From JAWLBY01 sp041687455 (GTDB taxonomy: Bacteria; Pseudomonadota; Gammaproteobacteria; Xanthomonadales; Xanthomonadaceae): a stretch of 64,000 nt of DNA. This document shows, piece by piece, positions 33,640-43,231 of the stretch. Below the pieces are notes generated by a model. The model saw only the letters and a list, made by a program, of their open reading frames with translations, searched no databases and was not told where the DNA came from. Each line of letters begins with the position of its first letter. The stretch's first letter is position 1. Made by a program: the position numbers and the translations under genes. The stretch spans positions 310,001 through 374,000 of the forward strand of contig JAWLBY010000001.1 in NCBI GenBank assembly GCA_041687455.1. Reading direction: 5' to 3'.

Positions 33640-34328
33640 TGCGACTGGTCGCGGTTCGGCACGGACAGGCTTCGTACGGCAGCGACGACTACGACCGGCT
33701 GTCGGAGCGCGGCTGGCAGCAGGCGCGCCGGCTCGGCGACTGGCTGGCCGGGCACGGCGAAGCGTTTGCGCACGTCGTATGCGGCGACATGCGTCGTCAC
33801 CGTGAAACCTGGCAGGCGATCGCCGACGCCTACCGCGCCCGCGAGCTGGCGCTGCCGACGCCGCAATCCGATCCCGCCTGCAACGAATTCGACCACCAGG
33901 CGGTAATCAGCGGCTTCGTCACCGAGCAACCGGAGCATCCGGCGGTGCTCGCACACCGCCGTGATTCGGCCAACCTGCAGACGGTGGCCGCCCTGCTGCG
34001 CGCCGCCTTCGGCTGCTGGGCCGCCGGCACGCTGCGCGAATGCGGCGAACCGTGGCCGAGCTTCCGGCAACGAACACGCGAAGCCGGTCGTCGGCTGCAC
34101 CGGATGTCGCGAGACGGCGCGGTGCTGCTGCTGACCTCCGGCGGCGTGATGGCGCAGCTTGCCGCCGAGGCGCTCGATGCGCCGGACGAACGCGCGGTCG
34201 AGCTGAACCTCGCGTTGCGCAACAGCGCACTGGCCGAGTTCCATGCGCTGCCGGACGGCCTGCGGCTGCTGAGCTGGAACGGATTGCCGCATCTGGCCGA
34301 TGCGCGTGAGCTGTGGACGTATTTCTAG
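33639..34328 (+). CDS. Histidine phosphatase (phosphoglycerate mutase-like) family protein
   Basis: 229 residues. The RHG catalytic motif opens the protein (MRLVAVRHGQASYGSDDYDRLSERGWQQARRLGDWL in pieces), the second Arg is in VVCGDMRRHRETWQAI, and the C-terminal His motif region reads VLLLTSGGVMAQLAAEAL; here Ser-Gly replaces the usual catalytic His-Gly, so the acid/base step may be altered. The acidic residue ACNEFDHQAV fits the clade. Substrate unknown. One-base overlap with the upstream gene indicates coupling. Confidence 0.85.
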   Translation: MRLVAVRHGQASYGSDDYDRLSERGWQQARRLGDWLAGHGEAFAHVVCGDMRRHRETWQAIADAYRARELALPTPQSDPACNEFDHQAVISGFVTEQPEHPAVLAHRRDSANLQTVAALLRAAFGCWAAGTLRECGEPWPSFRQRTREAGRRLHRMSRDGAVLLLTSGGVMAQLAAEALDAPDERAVELNLALRNSALAEFHALPDGLRLLSWNGLPHLADARELWTYF

Positions 34329-34329
34329 C

Positions 34330-34490
34330 GGGATCGTGATTCGGGATTCCGGATGGGTGGAAGCGGTTCGTGGCCGTCCGTATGCTCGCGGTGCCAGGCC
34401 GCGCCGATCGAGCCGATCAGGCAGCGGGGCGGGCGCCGCGACGAATCCCGAATCCCGAATCCCGAATCCCGAATCCCGAATCCCGGATCC
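34330..34490. repeat. Second inverted pair of heptamer arrays, upstream of the acyl-CoA dehydrogenase gene
   Basis: Left arm: degenerate CGGGATC-GTGATT-CGGGATT at about 34329-34349, starting at the phosphatase stop. Right arm: six perfect CGAATCC units and one CGGATCC at 34442-34490. The arms are opposite in direction and flank about 90 bases, the same layout as at 2206-2420. The right arm ends 32 bases before the dehydrogenase ATG. A short CGGGAGT pair at 35737-35752 lies after that gene. Confidence 0.85.
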
Positions 34491-34522
34491 CAGCCCCCGA
34501 ATTCCAGATCCCGAGCCCGTCG

Positions 34523-35734
34523 ATGGACCTCTTCCCGCTGTCCGATCGCGCCCGCGAACTCCGCGACCGTCTCGCGCGCTTCATGCACGAGGTCGTCGAG
34601 CCGGGCGAACGCGAGTACCGCGCGCAGCAGGGCGCGCAGGCCGACCGCTGGCGCGCACCGCCGATACTGAAGGGACTGAAACAGCTCGCGCGCGACGCCG
34701 GCCTCTGGAACCTGTTCCTTCCGGACACGCGGCACGGCGCCGGCCTGTCGAACCTCGAATACGCACCGCTGGCCGAATTGATGGGGCGCTCGCCGATTGC
34801 GCCCGAGCTGTTCAACTGCAACGCGCCGGACAGCGGCAACATGGAACTGCTGCTGCACTTCGGCACGCCGGCACAGCAGGAACGCTGGCTCACGCCGCTG
34901 CTGTCCGGCGAGATCCGATCCGGCTTCGCGATGACCGAACCGGAGGTGGCGTCGTCCGATCCGACCAACATCGGCCTGCTCGCGCGTCGCGACGGCGACG
35001 ACTACGTGCTCGACGGCCGCAAGTGGTGGACCACCGGCGCCGGCGATCCGCGCTGCCGGTTGCTGATCGTGATGACCGTCACCGAGCCCGATGCCGCGAG
35101 CCACGCCCGGCATTCGATGTTGCTGGTGCCGATCGATGCGCCGGGCCTCGAAGTGGTTCGCCCGCTGACCGTGTTCGGCTACGACGACGCGCCGGCCGGC
35201 CACGTCGAACTGCACTTCGGACAGGTGCGGGTGCCCGCGACCGCCCTGCTCGGCGAGCGTGGCGTCGGCTTCGCGATGGCGCAGGCTCGGCTCGGTCCCG
35301 GCCGCATCCATCACTGCATGCGGCTGATCGGGCTCGCGCAGCGCGCGCTGGAAGCGATGGTCGCGCGTGCGCGCAGTCGCGTCGCGTTCGGCCGCACGCT
35401 CGGCGAGCACGGCATGCTGCAGCAGTCGATCGCGCTGTCGCGCTGCGAGATCGAGCAGGCGCGCCTGCTGACGCTGGCCGCCGCCGACCAGCTCGACCGC
35501 GTCGGTGCGCGCGCAGCGCGTGACGCGATCGGCATGATCAAGATCGTGGCGCCGGCGATGGCCTGCCGGGTCATCGATCGCGCGATCCAGTGCCACGGAG
35601 CCGCCGGCCTGTCCGACGACCACTTCCTCGCCGCCGCCTACGCGACCGCCCGCGCGCTGCGGATCGCCGACGGCCCCGACGAGGTGCACATGGCGGCGCT
35701 GGCTCGCTCGATGCTGAAGGCGCGGAGCGGTTGA
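34523..35734 (+). CDS. Acyl-CoA dehydrogenase, ACAD10/11-like (LvaC-like)
   Basis: 403 residues, a flavin-dependent acyl-CoA dehydrogenase. Seen: the FAD/substrate segment GFAMTEPEVASSDPTNI, KWWTTGAGDPRCRLLIVMT, TVFGYDDAPAGHVELHFGQVRVP, and C-terminal QCHGAAGLSDDHFLAAAYATARALRIADGPDEVH. The EPxVASSDPTN and ADGPDEVH forms are those of the ACAD10/11 subgroup. A kinase-like gene follows after 141 bases; in mammals the same two domains are fused in ACAD10/11, which act on 4-hydroxy acids by phosphorylation and elimination. ATG 34523 is chosen; earlier frames only translate the repeat. Confidence 0.9.
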   Translation: MDLFPLSDRARELRDRLARFMHEVVEPGEREYRAQQGAQADRWRAPPILKGLKQLARDAGLWNLFLPDTRHGAGLSNLEYAPLAELMGRSPIAPELFNCNAPDSGNMELLLHFGTPAQQERWLTPLLSGEIRSGFAMTEPEVASSDPTNIGLLARRDGDDYVLDGRKWWTTGAGDPRCRLLIVMTVTEPDAASHARHSMLLVPIDAPGLEVVRPLTVFGYDDAPAGHVELHFGQVRVPATALLGERGVGFAMAQARLGPGRIHHCMRLIGLAQRALEAMVARARSRVAFGRTLGEHGMLQQSIALSRCEIEQARLLTLAAADQLDRVGARAARDAIGMIKIVAPAMACRVIDRAIQCHGAAGLSDDHFLAAAYATARALRIADGPDEVHMAALARSMLKARSG

Positions 35735-35875
35735 GTCTCGGGAGTCGGGAGTCGATTCCGGTTCGCGGCCCGGATTTCGCAGTCGGCACGAATCACCCGA
35801 CGGTGACGCGCTCCCGCTGCCCGTGGCAGCTCCAGCCGCGAGCTTTCGCTTGATCCATCCAGCATCGGAGCTGCC

Positions 35876-36943
35876 GTGACCCGTAACGACCTGCCGACCG
35901 ACCGCCTCGCCGCCTATCTCGAACGCCAGCTCGACGGCTTCCGCGGACCGCTGACGGCGACCCGGTTCACCGGCGGCCAGTCGAACCCGACCTACCGGCT
36001 CGATGCCGTCAGCGGCTGCTACGTGCTGCGCCTCCGGCCGAGCGGCCCGCTGCTGGCGTCGGCGCACGCGATCGACCGTGAGTTCCGGGTCATCGGCGCG
36101 CTGGTTGGCAGCGGGGTGCCGGTCGCGCGACCGCTGCTGCTGTGCGACGACACGTCAGTGATCGGCTCGATGTTCTACCTGATGAGCCATGTCGACGGCC
36201 GGATATTCCGCGACCCGGCACTGCCCGAGCTCGACCGCGACGAGCGTGCGGCGTACTACGACGAGATCATCCGCGTGCTCGCTGCGATCCACCGGGTCGA
36301 CGTCGACCGGGCAGGACTCTCCGGTCACGGCCGCGCCGGCAACTACTTTGCGCGCCAGATCGCCCGCTGGACCGAGCAGTACCGGGCGTCCGCGACGGCA
36401 TCGACAGACGCGATGGAGATGCTGATCGCGACCCTGCCGACGCGCTGTCCGGCGGACGGCGGCCACGCGCTGGTGCACGGTGATTTCCGGATCGACAACC
36501 TGATTTTCGACCGCGACCGGCCGCAGGTACTCGCGGTGCTCGACTGGGAGTTGTCCACGCTCGGCGACCCGCTCGCCGATCTCGGCTACTTCTGCATGGC
36601 ATTGCGGCTGCCGCGTAACCCGGTCATCCCCGGACTCGGCGGGCTCGATCGCGCTACGCTCGGCATCCCGACCGAGGACGAGCTGCTGCGCCGCTATGCC
36701 ACTGCCGCCGGCAAGGCCGCAGTGCCGGACTGGCCGTTCGTGCTGGCCTTCAGCTACTTCCGGCTGGCCGCGATCGCGCAGGGCGTCGCCCGCCGCGCGA
36801 TCCAGGGCAACGCGTCGAGCGCGCAGGCAGCGGAGGCCGGGCAGATGGTGCAACTGCTCGCGGTGCAAGGCGCCGCATTGCTCGATCGGGCGCAGTTCGG
36901 CGGTGCAATCCCGGCGGCGGACACGACTACCCCATCGCACTGA
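35876..36943 (+). CDS. APH-fold phosphotransferase, ACAD10/11 kinase-domain type (LvaA-like)
   Basis: 355 residues from a GTG start. Kinase motifs are intact: FTGGQSNPTYRL (nucleotide loop), Lys-equivalent region YVLRLRPSG, catalytic HGDFRIDNLIF and metal-binding LAVLDWELSTLGDPLADLGYFCM. FTGGQSNPTY and RLPSGPLL-like wording are typical of the kinase half of ACAD10/11 and of LvaA in the Pseudomonas levulinate pathway, which phosphorylate a 4-hydroxyacyl-CoA so the dehydrogenase partner can remove phosphate. Annotated elsewhere as aminoglycoside phosphotransferase, but antibiotic resistance is not suggested. Confidence 0.85.
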   Translation: MTRNDLPTDRLAAYLERQLDGFRGPLTATRFTGGQSNPTYRLDAVSGCYVLRLRPSGPLLASAHAIDREFRVIGALVGSGVPVARPLLLCDDTSVIGSMFYLMSHVDGRIFRDPALPELDRDERAAYYDEIIRVLAAIHRVDVDRAGLSGHGRAGNYFARQIARWTEQYRASATASTDAMEMLIATLPTRCPADGGHALVHGDFRIDNLIFDRDRPQVLAVLDWELSTLGDPLADLGYFCMALRLPRNPVIPGLGGLDRATLGIPTEDELLRRYATAAGKAAVPDWPFVLAFSYFRLAAIAQGVARRAIQGNASSAQAAEAGQMVQLLAVQGAALLDRAQFGGAIPAADTTTPSH

Positions 36944-37341
36944 CTGGCCAGCCGGCAGCGTCGAACGGCACGATCCTCGCCGCGATCGGCGGCTCGGCGG
37001 TCGGCGGCCGCACTGATCTGGACCTGATTCCGCGACTCACCGAACCTTGACCGTGCGCAGAAGCGCACGCTGCCGAGTCGGGCACCATCTGCAGTGCCTG
37101 GCAACGGCTCAACGCACTGAACGCCGAGCCGCTGATCATACTGGATTGAATGCACCGCGACTTGCGTAGGGGAGTGTAGGGAAAAAGCGCACTTTTCTGC
37201 TAGCGTCTCGGACCCGCCGCGAACGGACGGGGCTTGCCGGCGACCGATGCTTCACGGATATCCCGAAGCTCGCCATGGCCCGACCACTTGCGGTGACCTT
37301 TCGGGCGCGGCCACGCGCCCTCGTTCGCCAAGGGGAACCCC
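36944..37341 (+). other. Intergenic region ahead of the repeat-protein gene
   Basis: 398 bases without a supported gene. CGTGCGC-AGAA-GCGCACG at 37052-37069 is a seven-base-pair hairpin that may end the kinase message. A lower-GC stretch around 37136-37210 probably holds the promoter of the next gene, which has AAGGGGAA just before its ATG. Confidence 0.4.
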
Positions 37342-40300
37342 ATGTTGCAGCCACGGCGCCTCGCCATTCTGCTCGTCCTGATACTGTCGCTTGCAGGCCA
37401 CGCAGCATGGGCGGCCTATATCGACCCGAACGCGTCGCCGCGGCTGACCTCGGCAATACCGTCCGACGCGACCCAGATGGTCGCGCTCGCCAACGATCGC
37501 GTCGCGATATTGCGGACGCCGAGCAAAACGACGCCTGCGGTGCGGGTGGTCGACGCCAGCGGCACCCAGATCTACGAAACCGCTCTCGCCAGCGCGCTCG
37601 GCACCCGGATCAACAACTACAGCTCGCTCGCGTTGTATCCGATCGCAGGCGGCGCACTGATCGTGACGGTCGAGGGTACCAACACCGGCTGCGACAACAA
37701 TACGAGCAACATGTTCGCATTCCTGCGTCTGGACGCGAGCGGCAACGTGGCGACCCCGCTGACCAGCATCAGCACGACGACTGCCTCGTACAACTGCTAC
37801 ACCAACATGGCGGAACTGTCGAACGGCAACCTCGCCTTCACCTATCAGTACGCGGGCGACGAATACCTGCTGAGGATCATGCAGCCGAACGGCACGGCAG
37901 TGACGTCACCCTCATCCGTGCAGAAGACCGGCACCGGCAACGGCACCTGCGCCTCGCAGTCGGCCTACAGCGGCTCGCTCGCGGCAAACGGCAACGGCAC
38001 CTTTCTCGTCACTCACCACTGTTACCAGAACAGCACCCTGTACGGCACGCTGTATTCGAATGCAGGAACGCAGATCACGGTCGGCGCCGCGCAGCACTTC
38101 TCGATCGGCAGCCATGGCGGCAGTCCGGGACAGTGGGTGCTAGGGCTCGGCAACGACAACTTCATGGTGGCGTGGAACGACGGCTCCACCTACCAGATGC
38201 GGAGCGTGAGCCCGACCGGAACGGTCACCAGCATGGGCACCTACTCGGCTGCCTACAACCCGTGGTTCCTGCCGCTCGGCGACGGCGGGTTCGTGGTCGC
38301 CGACGACTTCGTCAACGCCGAGGGCGGCGGCTACGAGAACTACCACCGGGTCGGCACCGTCTACAGCGACGGTGGCAGCGTGGTGCAGGCAGCGACGCGC
38401 TTCGACAACGACTATTACGATCGTTGCGACGTACCGAACTACGCCAGTTGCGAGGCTGGGGGCAGCGCTCTCAGCTACGGTCTGGTCGTTGCCGGCTACG
38501 ACCGCGGCATCGTGTTTCCGAACCCGCGAACAGGAAACATCACCCTGCACAGCTTCACGACGGCGAACTATTCAATCGGCGGAACGGTCTCGGGCCTGTC
38601 CGGCTCCGGCCTGGTGCTGCAGAACAATGCCGGTGACGATCTGTCGATTGCTGCCAACGGCAGCTTCACTTTCGCGACGTCGATCGCCAGCGGTTCCGGC
38701 TACGCAGTGACCGTCAAGACACAGCCGTCGTCGCCGAGCCAGACCTGCAGCGTGACAAATGGCAGCGGAACGCTCGGCAGCGCCAACGTAACCGACGTCA
38801 GCGTCAGTTGCACGACCAATACCTACACGATCGGCGGCACGGTCACTGGCCTCGACGGCACTGGCCTGGTGCTGCAGAACAACGCCGGTGGCGACCTGTC
38901 GATCGCGGCCAACGGCAGCTTCACATTCGCGGCGCCGATCGCCAGCGGTTCCGGCTACGCGGTGACTGTCAAGACGCAACCGTCGTTGCCGAGCCAGACC
39001 TGCAGCGTGACAAACGGCAGCGGCACGGTCGGTAGCACCAACGTCACCAGCGTCAGTGTCAACTGCACGACCGACACCTACACCATCGGCGGCACGGTGT
39101 CCGGCCTTGCTGGCGCCGGCCTGGTGCTGCAGAACAATGCCGGTGATGATCTGGCAGTCGGCGCCAATGGCAGCTTCACGTTCGCGACGCCGATCGCCAG
39201 CGGCTCCGGCTACGCGGTGACCGTCAAGACGCAGCCGTCGTCGCCGACCCAGACCTGCAACGTGACCAACGGCATCAGCCTGGTCGGCGGTTCGAACGTC
39301 ACCAGCGTCAGCGTCAGTTGCACGACCAACAGCTACACGATCGGTGGCACCGTGTCCGGCCTCTCCGGCACCGGCCTGATCCTGCAGAACAACGCCGGTA
39401 ATGATCTGGCAGTCGGCGCCAACGGCAGCTTCACGTTCTCGACGCCGATCGCCAGCGGCTCCGGCTACGCGGTGACCGTCAAGACACAGCCGTCGTCGCC
39501 GAGCCAGACCTGCAGCGTGACGAGCGGCACCGGCACGGTCGGCAGTTCGAACGTCACCAGCGTCAGCGTCAGTTGCACGACCGATACCTTCATGGTCGGT
39601 GGCACCGTGTCCGGCCTCGCCGGCAGCGGCCTGGTGCTGCAGAACAATGCCGGCGACGACCTGGCGATCGCAGCCAACGGCAGCTTCACGTTCGCGACGC
39701 CGGTGGCCAGCGGTTCCGGTTATGCCGTCACCGTCGCGACGCAACCGTCGTCGCCGAGCCAGACCTGTAGCGTGACGAGCGGCACCGGCACGGTCGGCAG
39801 TTCGAACGTCACCAGCGTCAGCGTCAGTTGCACGACCGATACCTTCGTGGTCGGCGGCACCGTCTCCGGTCTCGCCGGCACCGGCCTGATCCTGCAGAAC
39901 AACGGCGGCGACGACCTGGCGATCGCAGCCAACGGCAGCTTCACGTTCGCGACGCCGGTGGTCAGCGGTTCCGGTTATGCCGTCACCGTCGCGACGCAAC
40001 CGTCATCGCCGAGCCAGACCTGCAGCGTGACGAGCGGCACCGGCACGGTCGGCAGTTCGAACGTCACCAGCGTCAGCGTCAGTTGCACGACCGATACCTA
40101 CACGATCGGTGGCACCGTGTCCGGCCTCGCCGGCAGCGGCCTGGTGCTGCAGAACAATGCCGGCGACGACCTGGCGATCGCAGCCGACGGCAGCTTCACG
40201 TTCGCGGCGCCGGTGGCCAGCGGCTCCGTCTACGCGGTCACGATCAGGACGCAGCCGTCGTCGCCGAGCCAGACCTGCAGCGTGACGAGCGGCACCGGCA

Positions 40301-43197
40301 CGGTCGGCAGCGCCAACGTCGCCAGCGTCAGCGTCGGTTGCACGACCGATACCTACACGATCGGTGGCACCGTGTCCGGCCTCGCCGGCACCGGTCTGGT
40401 GTTGCAGAACAACGCCGGAGACGACCTGGCGATCGCAGCCAATGGCAGCTTCACGTTCGCAACCTCGCTGGTCGATGGCAGCACCTACTCGGTCAGCGTA
40501 GCCGGTCAGCCGAGCGCGCCGAACCAGACCTGCAGCGTCGTCTCCAACGGTAACGGCACGCTGGCCGGCGCTGCCGTGACCGGCGTCAGTGTCACCTGCA
40601 CGACCGAAACGTATGCGATCGGCGGCGTTCTGAGCGGCCTCGCCGGCGGCGGCCTGGTGCTGCAGCTCAATGGCGGCAACGACCTGATGCCGGGCAGCGA
40701 CGGTGCGTTCGCGTTCCCGACCGCACTTGTCGATGGCAGCAGCTACACCGTCACGGTCGTGACACAGCCGAGCGCGCCGAACCAGACCTGCAGCATTTCC
40801 AACGGCAGCGGCACGCTGTCTGGCGCCGACGTGACCCACGTGCAGGTGACCTGCTCGACCGACAGCTATGCAATCGGCGGCACGGTCAGCGGCCTGGCCG
40901 GAACCGGGCTGGTCCTGCGCAACAACGGTGGCGACGATCTGGCAGTCGCCGCCGACGGCAGCTTCACGTTCACGACACCGGTCGCCGACGGCGGCAGCTA
41001 CCTGGTGACGGTCGCCGCCCAACCGGGCGCACCGAGCCAGACCTGCACGGTCGGCAATGCCGGTGGCAACGTTGCCGGTACCGCGGTGCTCGACGTCACG
41101 GTGGCCTGCACGACCGACAGCTTCAGCATCGGCGGAACCGTGTCGGGACTGGCCGGCAGCGGCCTCGTGCTGCAGTTGAACGGTGGCAGCGATCTCGCTG
41201 TCGGTGCCGACGGCAGTTTCGCATTCCCGGCCGCGTTGATCGATGGCAGCGGCTACGCCGTCAGCGTGCTGGCCCAGCCCGGATCTCCGAATCAGACCTG
41301 CACCGTCGCGAACGGCACCGGGACGCTCGGCGGCAGCGATGTGGTTGATGTCTCGATCAGTTGCACGACATCGCGCTATGCCATCGGCGGCACGATCGGT
41401 GGCCTCGCCGGCACCGGGCTGGTGCTGCAGCTCAATGGCGCCGACGATCTGGCCATTGGCGCCGACGGCAGCTTCGCGTTCCCGACGTCACTCGACGACG
41501 GCAGCACCTGGACGGTCTCGGTGCTGAGCCAGCCGTCGTCACCGAACCAGACCTGCGTGATCGGCAACGGCAGCGGTACGCTGGCGGGCGCCGCGGTCGG
41601 CAGCGTCATGGTCAACTGCACGACGACCGTCTATGCGGTCGGCGGCGACGTGTCGGGGCTTGCCGGCAGCGGTCTGGTGTTGCGGCTGAACGGTGGTGAC
41701 GACCTGGCGATCAGCGCCAACGGCAGCTTCGCGTTCGCGTCCCCGCTCCCCGACGGCAGTGGCTATGCCGTCACGGTGGCGACCCAGCCGTCGTCGCCGA
41801 ACCAGACCTGCAGTGTCGCCAATGGCAACGGTACGCTGGCCGGCGCGCCGATCTCGGCAATCCAGGTGACCTGTGCGAGCGAGAGCTATCGCGTCGGCGG
41901 CGGCACCTCCGGCCTTGCCGGCAGCGGTCTCGTGCTGCGCAACAACGGTGGCGATGACCTCGCGATATCGAGCAATGGCCCGTTCGTGTTCCCGACGGCG
42001 CTGGCCGACGGCAGTTCGTACGCGGTCAGTGTCGCGACGCAGCCCGAGTCGCCGCGGCAGAGCTGCACGGTGACTGCCGGAGACGGCACGCTGGCCGGCG
42101 CCGACGTGACATCGGTGGCGGTCGGCTGCGTGACCATCACGCATGTCGTCACGGCCAGCGCCGGTGCCAACGGCGCCATCATGCCGGCCGCAGCGCAGAC
42201 CGTTGACGACGGCAGCACGCTGACATTTGCCGTCACCGCCGACGATGGCTACAGCGCCAGCGTCAGCGGCACCTGCGGCGGCATCCTGGTCGGAAACGTC
42301 TACACCACCGCACCGATCACCGCCGATTGCAGCGTTGTCGCAAGCTTCATCGCTGACGATGCAGCGACCTTCACGGTCACGCCGAGTGCCGGGCCGAACG
42401 GCAGCATCCTGCCCGCGACGCCGCAGACGGTCGCCGACGGCGCGACGACGAGTTTCACGATCAACGCCGACAGCGGCTACCACGCCAGCGTCAGCGGTAC
42501 CTGCGGCGGCATCCTGGTCGGAAACGTCTACACCACCGCACCGATCACCGCCGATTGCAGCGTTGTCGCAAGCTTCATCGCTGACGATGCAGCGACCTTC
42601 ACGGTCACGCCGAGTGCCGGGCCGAACGGCAGCATCCTGCCCGCGACGCCGCAGACGGTCGCCGACGGCGCGACGACGAGTTTCACGGTCAACGCCGACA
42701 GCGGCTACACAGCGAGCGTCGGAGGCAGTTGCGGCGGCACGCTGGCAGGCGACGTCTTCACGACCGGGCCGGTGACGGCGGACTGCGACGTCCTCGCCAC
42801 CTTCGAAGCGCTGGCGCAGGCGCCCGGCGCACCGACCGCGGTCCGCGTGCAACTGCTCGGCGCCCAGGCCACCGTCCAGTGGGCGCCGCCGGCCGACGAC
42901 GGCGGCGCGCCGATCACCAGCTACACGGTCACCGCCCAGCCGGGTGGCCAGCAGTGCATGGTCAGCGGTAACCCGCCACCGAACAGTTGCACGATCACCG
43001 GTCTGAACCCGAGCGGCGCCTACACGTTCACTGTCGTCGCCGACAACGGCGCGGCGCAGGGTGCGCCGGGCGTGGTGTCGATCGGCGCGCATGGCAGTGG
43101 CGCGCGGGCAATTCCGGCGATGTCGGAATGGATGCTGCTGTTGAGCGGCCTGTTGCTGACCATGATCGGCGGCGGCGCGCTCCGGCGACGCGCCTGA
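37342..43197 (+). CDS. Large secreted tandem-repeat protein with IPTL-CTERM-type sorting tail
   Basis: 1951 residues. Signal peptide (LAILLVLILSLAGHAAWA); about 380 residues of propeller-like beta repeats; fourteen tandem modules of about 85 residues (GGTVSGLAGTGLVLQNNAGD ... SGSGYAVTV ... QTC ... VSCTT), each with two cysteines likely to form a disulfide; three 76-residue modules (GANGSILP-like, TCGGIL, DCSVVASF); one fibronectin III-like domain (PGAPTAVRVQLLG, PPADDGGAPITSYTVTAQ, YTFTVVADN); and a C-terminal tail IPAMSEWMLLL, hydrophobic helix, RRRA. This tail matches IPTL-CTERM sorting signals, implying processing or anchoring by an exosortase-type system not in this window. Probably an adhesin or matrix protein; ligand unknown. 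Confidence 0.85.
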   Translation: MLQPRRLAILLVLILSLAGHAAWAAYIDPNASPRLTSAIPSDATQMVALANDRVAILRTPSKTTPAVRVVDASGTQIYETALASALGTRINNYSSLALYPIAGGALIVTVEGTNTGCDNNTSNMFAFLRLDASGNVATPLTSISTTTASYNCYTNMAELSNGNLAFTYQYAGDEYLLRIMQPNGTAVTSPSSVQKTGTGNGTCASQSAYSGSLAANGNGTFLVTHHCYQNSTLYGTLYSNAGTQITVGAAQHFSIGSHGGSPGQWVLGLGNDNFMVAWNDGSTYQMRSVSPTGTVTSMGTYSAAYNPWFLPLGDGGFVVADDFVNAEGGGYENYHRVGTVYSDGGSVVQAATRFDNDYYDRCDVPNYASCEAGGSALSYGLVVAGYDRGIVFPNPRTGNITLHSFTTANYSIGGTVSGLSGSGLVLQNNAGDDLSIAANGSFTFATSIASGSGYAVTVKTQPSSPSQTCSVTNGSGTLGSANVTDVSVSCTTNTYTIGGTVTGLDGTGLVLQNNAGGDLSIAANGSFTFAAPIASGSGYAVTVKTQPSLPSQTCSVTNGSGTVGSTNVTSVSVNCTTDTYTIGGTVSGLAGAGLVLQNNAGDDLAVGANGSFTFATPIASGSGYAVTVKTQPSSPTQTCNVTNGISLVGGSNVTSVSVSCTTNSYTIGGTVSGLSGTGLILQNNAGNDLAVGANGSFTFSTPIASGSGYAVTVKTQPSSPSQTCSVTSGTGTVGSSNVTSVSVSCTTDTFMVGGTVSGLAGSGLVLQNNAGDDLAIAANGSFTFATPVASGSGYAVTVATQPSSPSQTCSVTSGTGTVGSSNVTSVSVSCTTDTFVVGGTVSGLAGTGLILQNNGGDDLAIAANGSFTFATPVVSGSGYAVTVATQPSSPSQTCSVTSGTGTVGSSNVTSVSVSCTTDTYTIGGTVSGLAGSGLVLQNNAGDDLAIAADGSFTFAAPVASGSVYAVTIRTQPSSPSQTCSVTSGTGTVGSANVASVSVGCTTDTYTIGGTVSGLAGTGLVLQNNAGDDLAIAANGSFTFATSLVDGSTYSVSVAGQPSAPNQTCSVVSNGNGTLAGAAVTGVSVTCTTETYAIGGVLSGLAGGGLVLQLNGGNDLMPGSDGAFAFPTALVDGSSYTVTVVTQPSAPNQTCSISNGSGTLSGADVTHVQVTCSTDSYAIGGTVSGLAGTGLVLRNNGGDDLAVAADGSFTFTTPVADGGSYLVTVAAQPGAPSQTCTVGNAGGNVAGTAVLDVTVACTTDSFSIGGTVSGLAGSGLVLQLNGGSDLAVGADGSFAFPAALIDGSGYAVSVLAQPGSPNQTCTVANGTGTLGGSDVVDVSISCTTSRYAIGGTIGGLAGTGLVLQLNGADDLAIGADGSFAFPTSLDDGSTWTVSVLSQPSSPNQTCVIGNGSGTLAGAAVGSVMVNCTTTVYAVGGDVSGLAGSGLVLRLNGGDDLAISANGSFAFASPLPDGSGYAVTVATQPSSPNQTCSVANGNGTLAGAPISAIQVTCASESYRVGGGTSGLAGSGLVLRNNGGDDLAISSNGPFVFPTALADGSSYAVSVATQPESPRQSCTVTAGDGTLAGADVTSVAVGCVTITHVVTASAGANGAIMPAAAQTVDDGSTLTFAVTADDGYSASVSGTCGGILVGNVYTTAPITADCSVVASFIADDAATFTVTPSAGPNGSILPATPQTVADGATTSFTINADSGYHASVSGTCGGILVGNVYTTAPITADCSVVASFIADDAATFTVTPSAGPNGSILPATPQTVADGATTSFTVNADSGYTASVGGSCGGTLAGDVFTTGPVTADCDVLATFEALAQAPGAPTAVRVQLLGAQATVQWAPPADDGGAPITSYTVTAQPGGQQCMVSGNPPPNSCTITGLNPSGAYTFTVVADNGAAQGAPGVVSIGAHGSGARAIPAMSEWMLLLSGLLLTMIGGGALRRRA
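38572..42140 (+). repeat. Fourteen tandem repeats of about 255 bp
   Basis: Module starts at 38821, 39076, 39331, 39586, 39841, 40096 and 40351 are spaced exactly 255 bases; later modules vary slightly (next at 40609). Modules 4 to 8 are nearly identical in DNA as well as protein, whereas 9 to 14 have diverged, indicating recent homogenisation or expansion in the first half. Confidence 0.92.
42273..42687 (+). repeat. Near-perfect 228-bp direct duplication
   Basis: The segment beginning CTGCGGCGGCATCCTGGTCG at 42273 recurs at 42501. About 187 bases are identical, followed by one change (GATC to GGTC) and further identity up to about 42480. Each unit is one 76-residue module of the surface protein. 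Confidence 0.93.
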
Positions 43198-43231
43198 AGG
43201 CCAGCGCCCGACAGCGCGCCCGAGCGAATCG

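Noticed and set aside
35876..36943. Aminoglycoside resistance kinase
   Set aside because: The fold is APH-like, but the loop motifs and the neighbouring dehydrogenase match the ACAD10/11 kinase group.
38572..39999. Minus-strand open frame across the surface-protein repeats
   Set aside because: A mirror of the 255-bp repeats; the plus-strand reading has signal peptide, cysteines and sorting tail.
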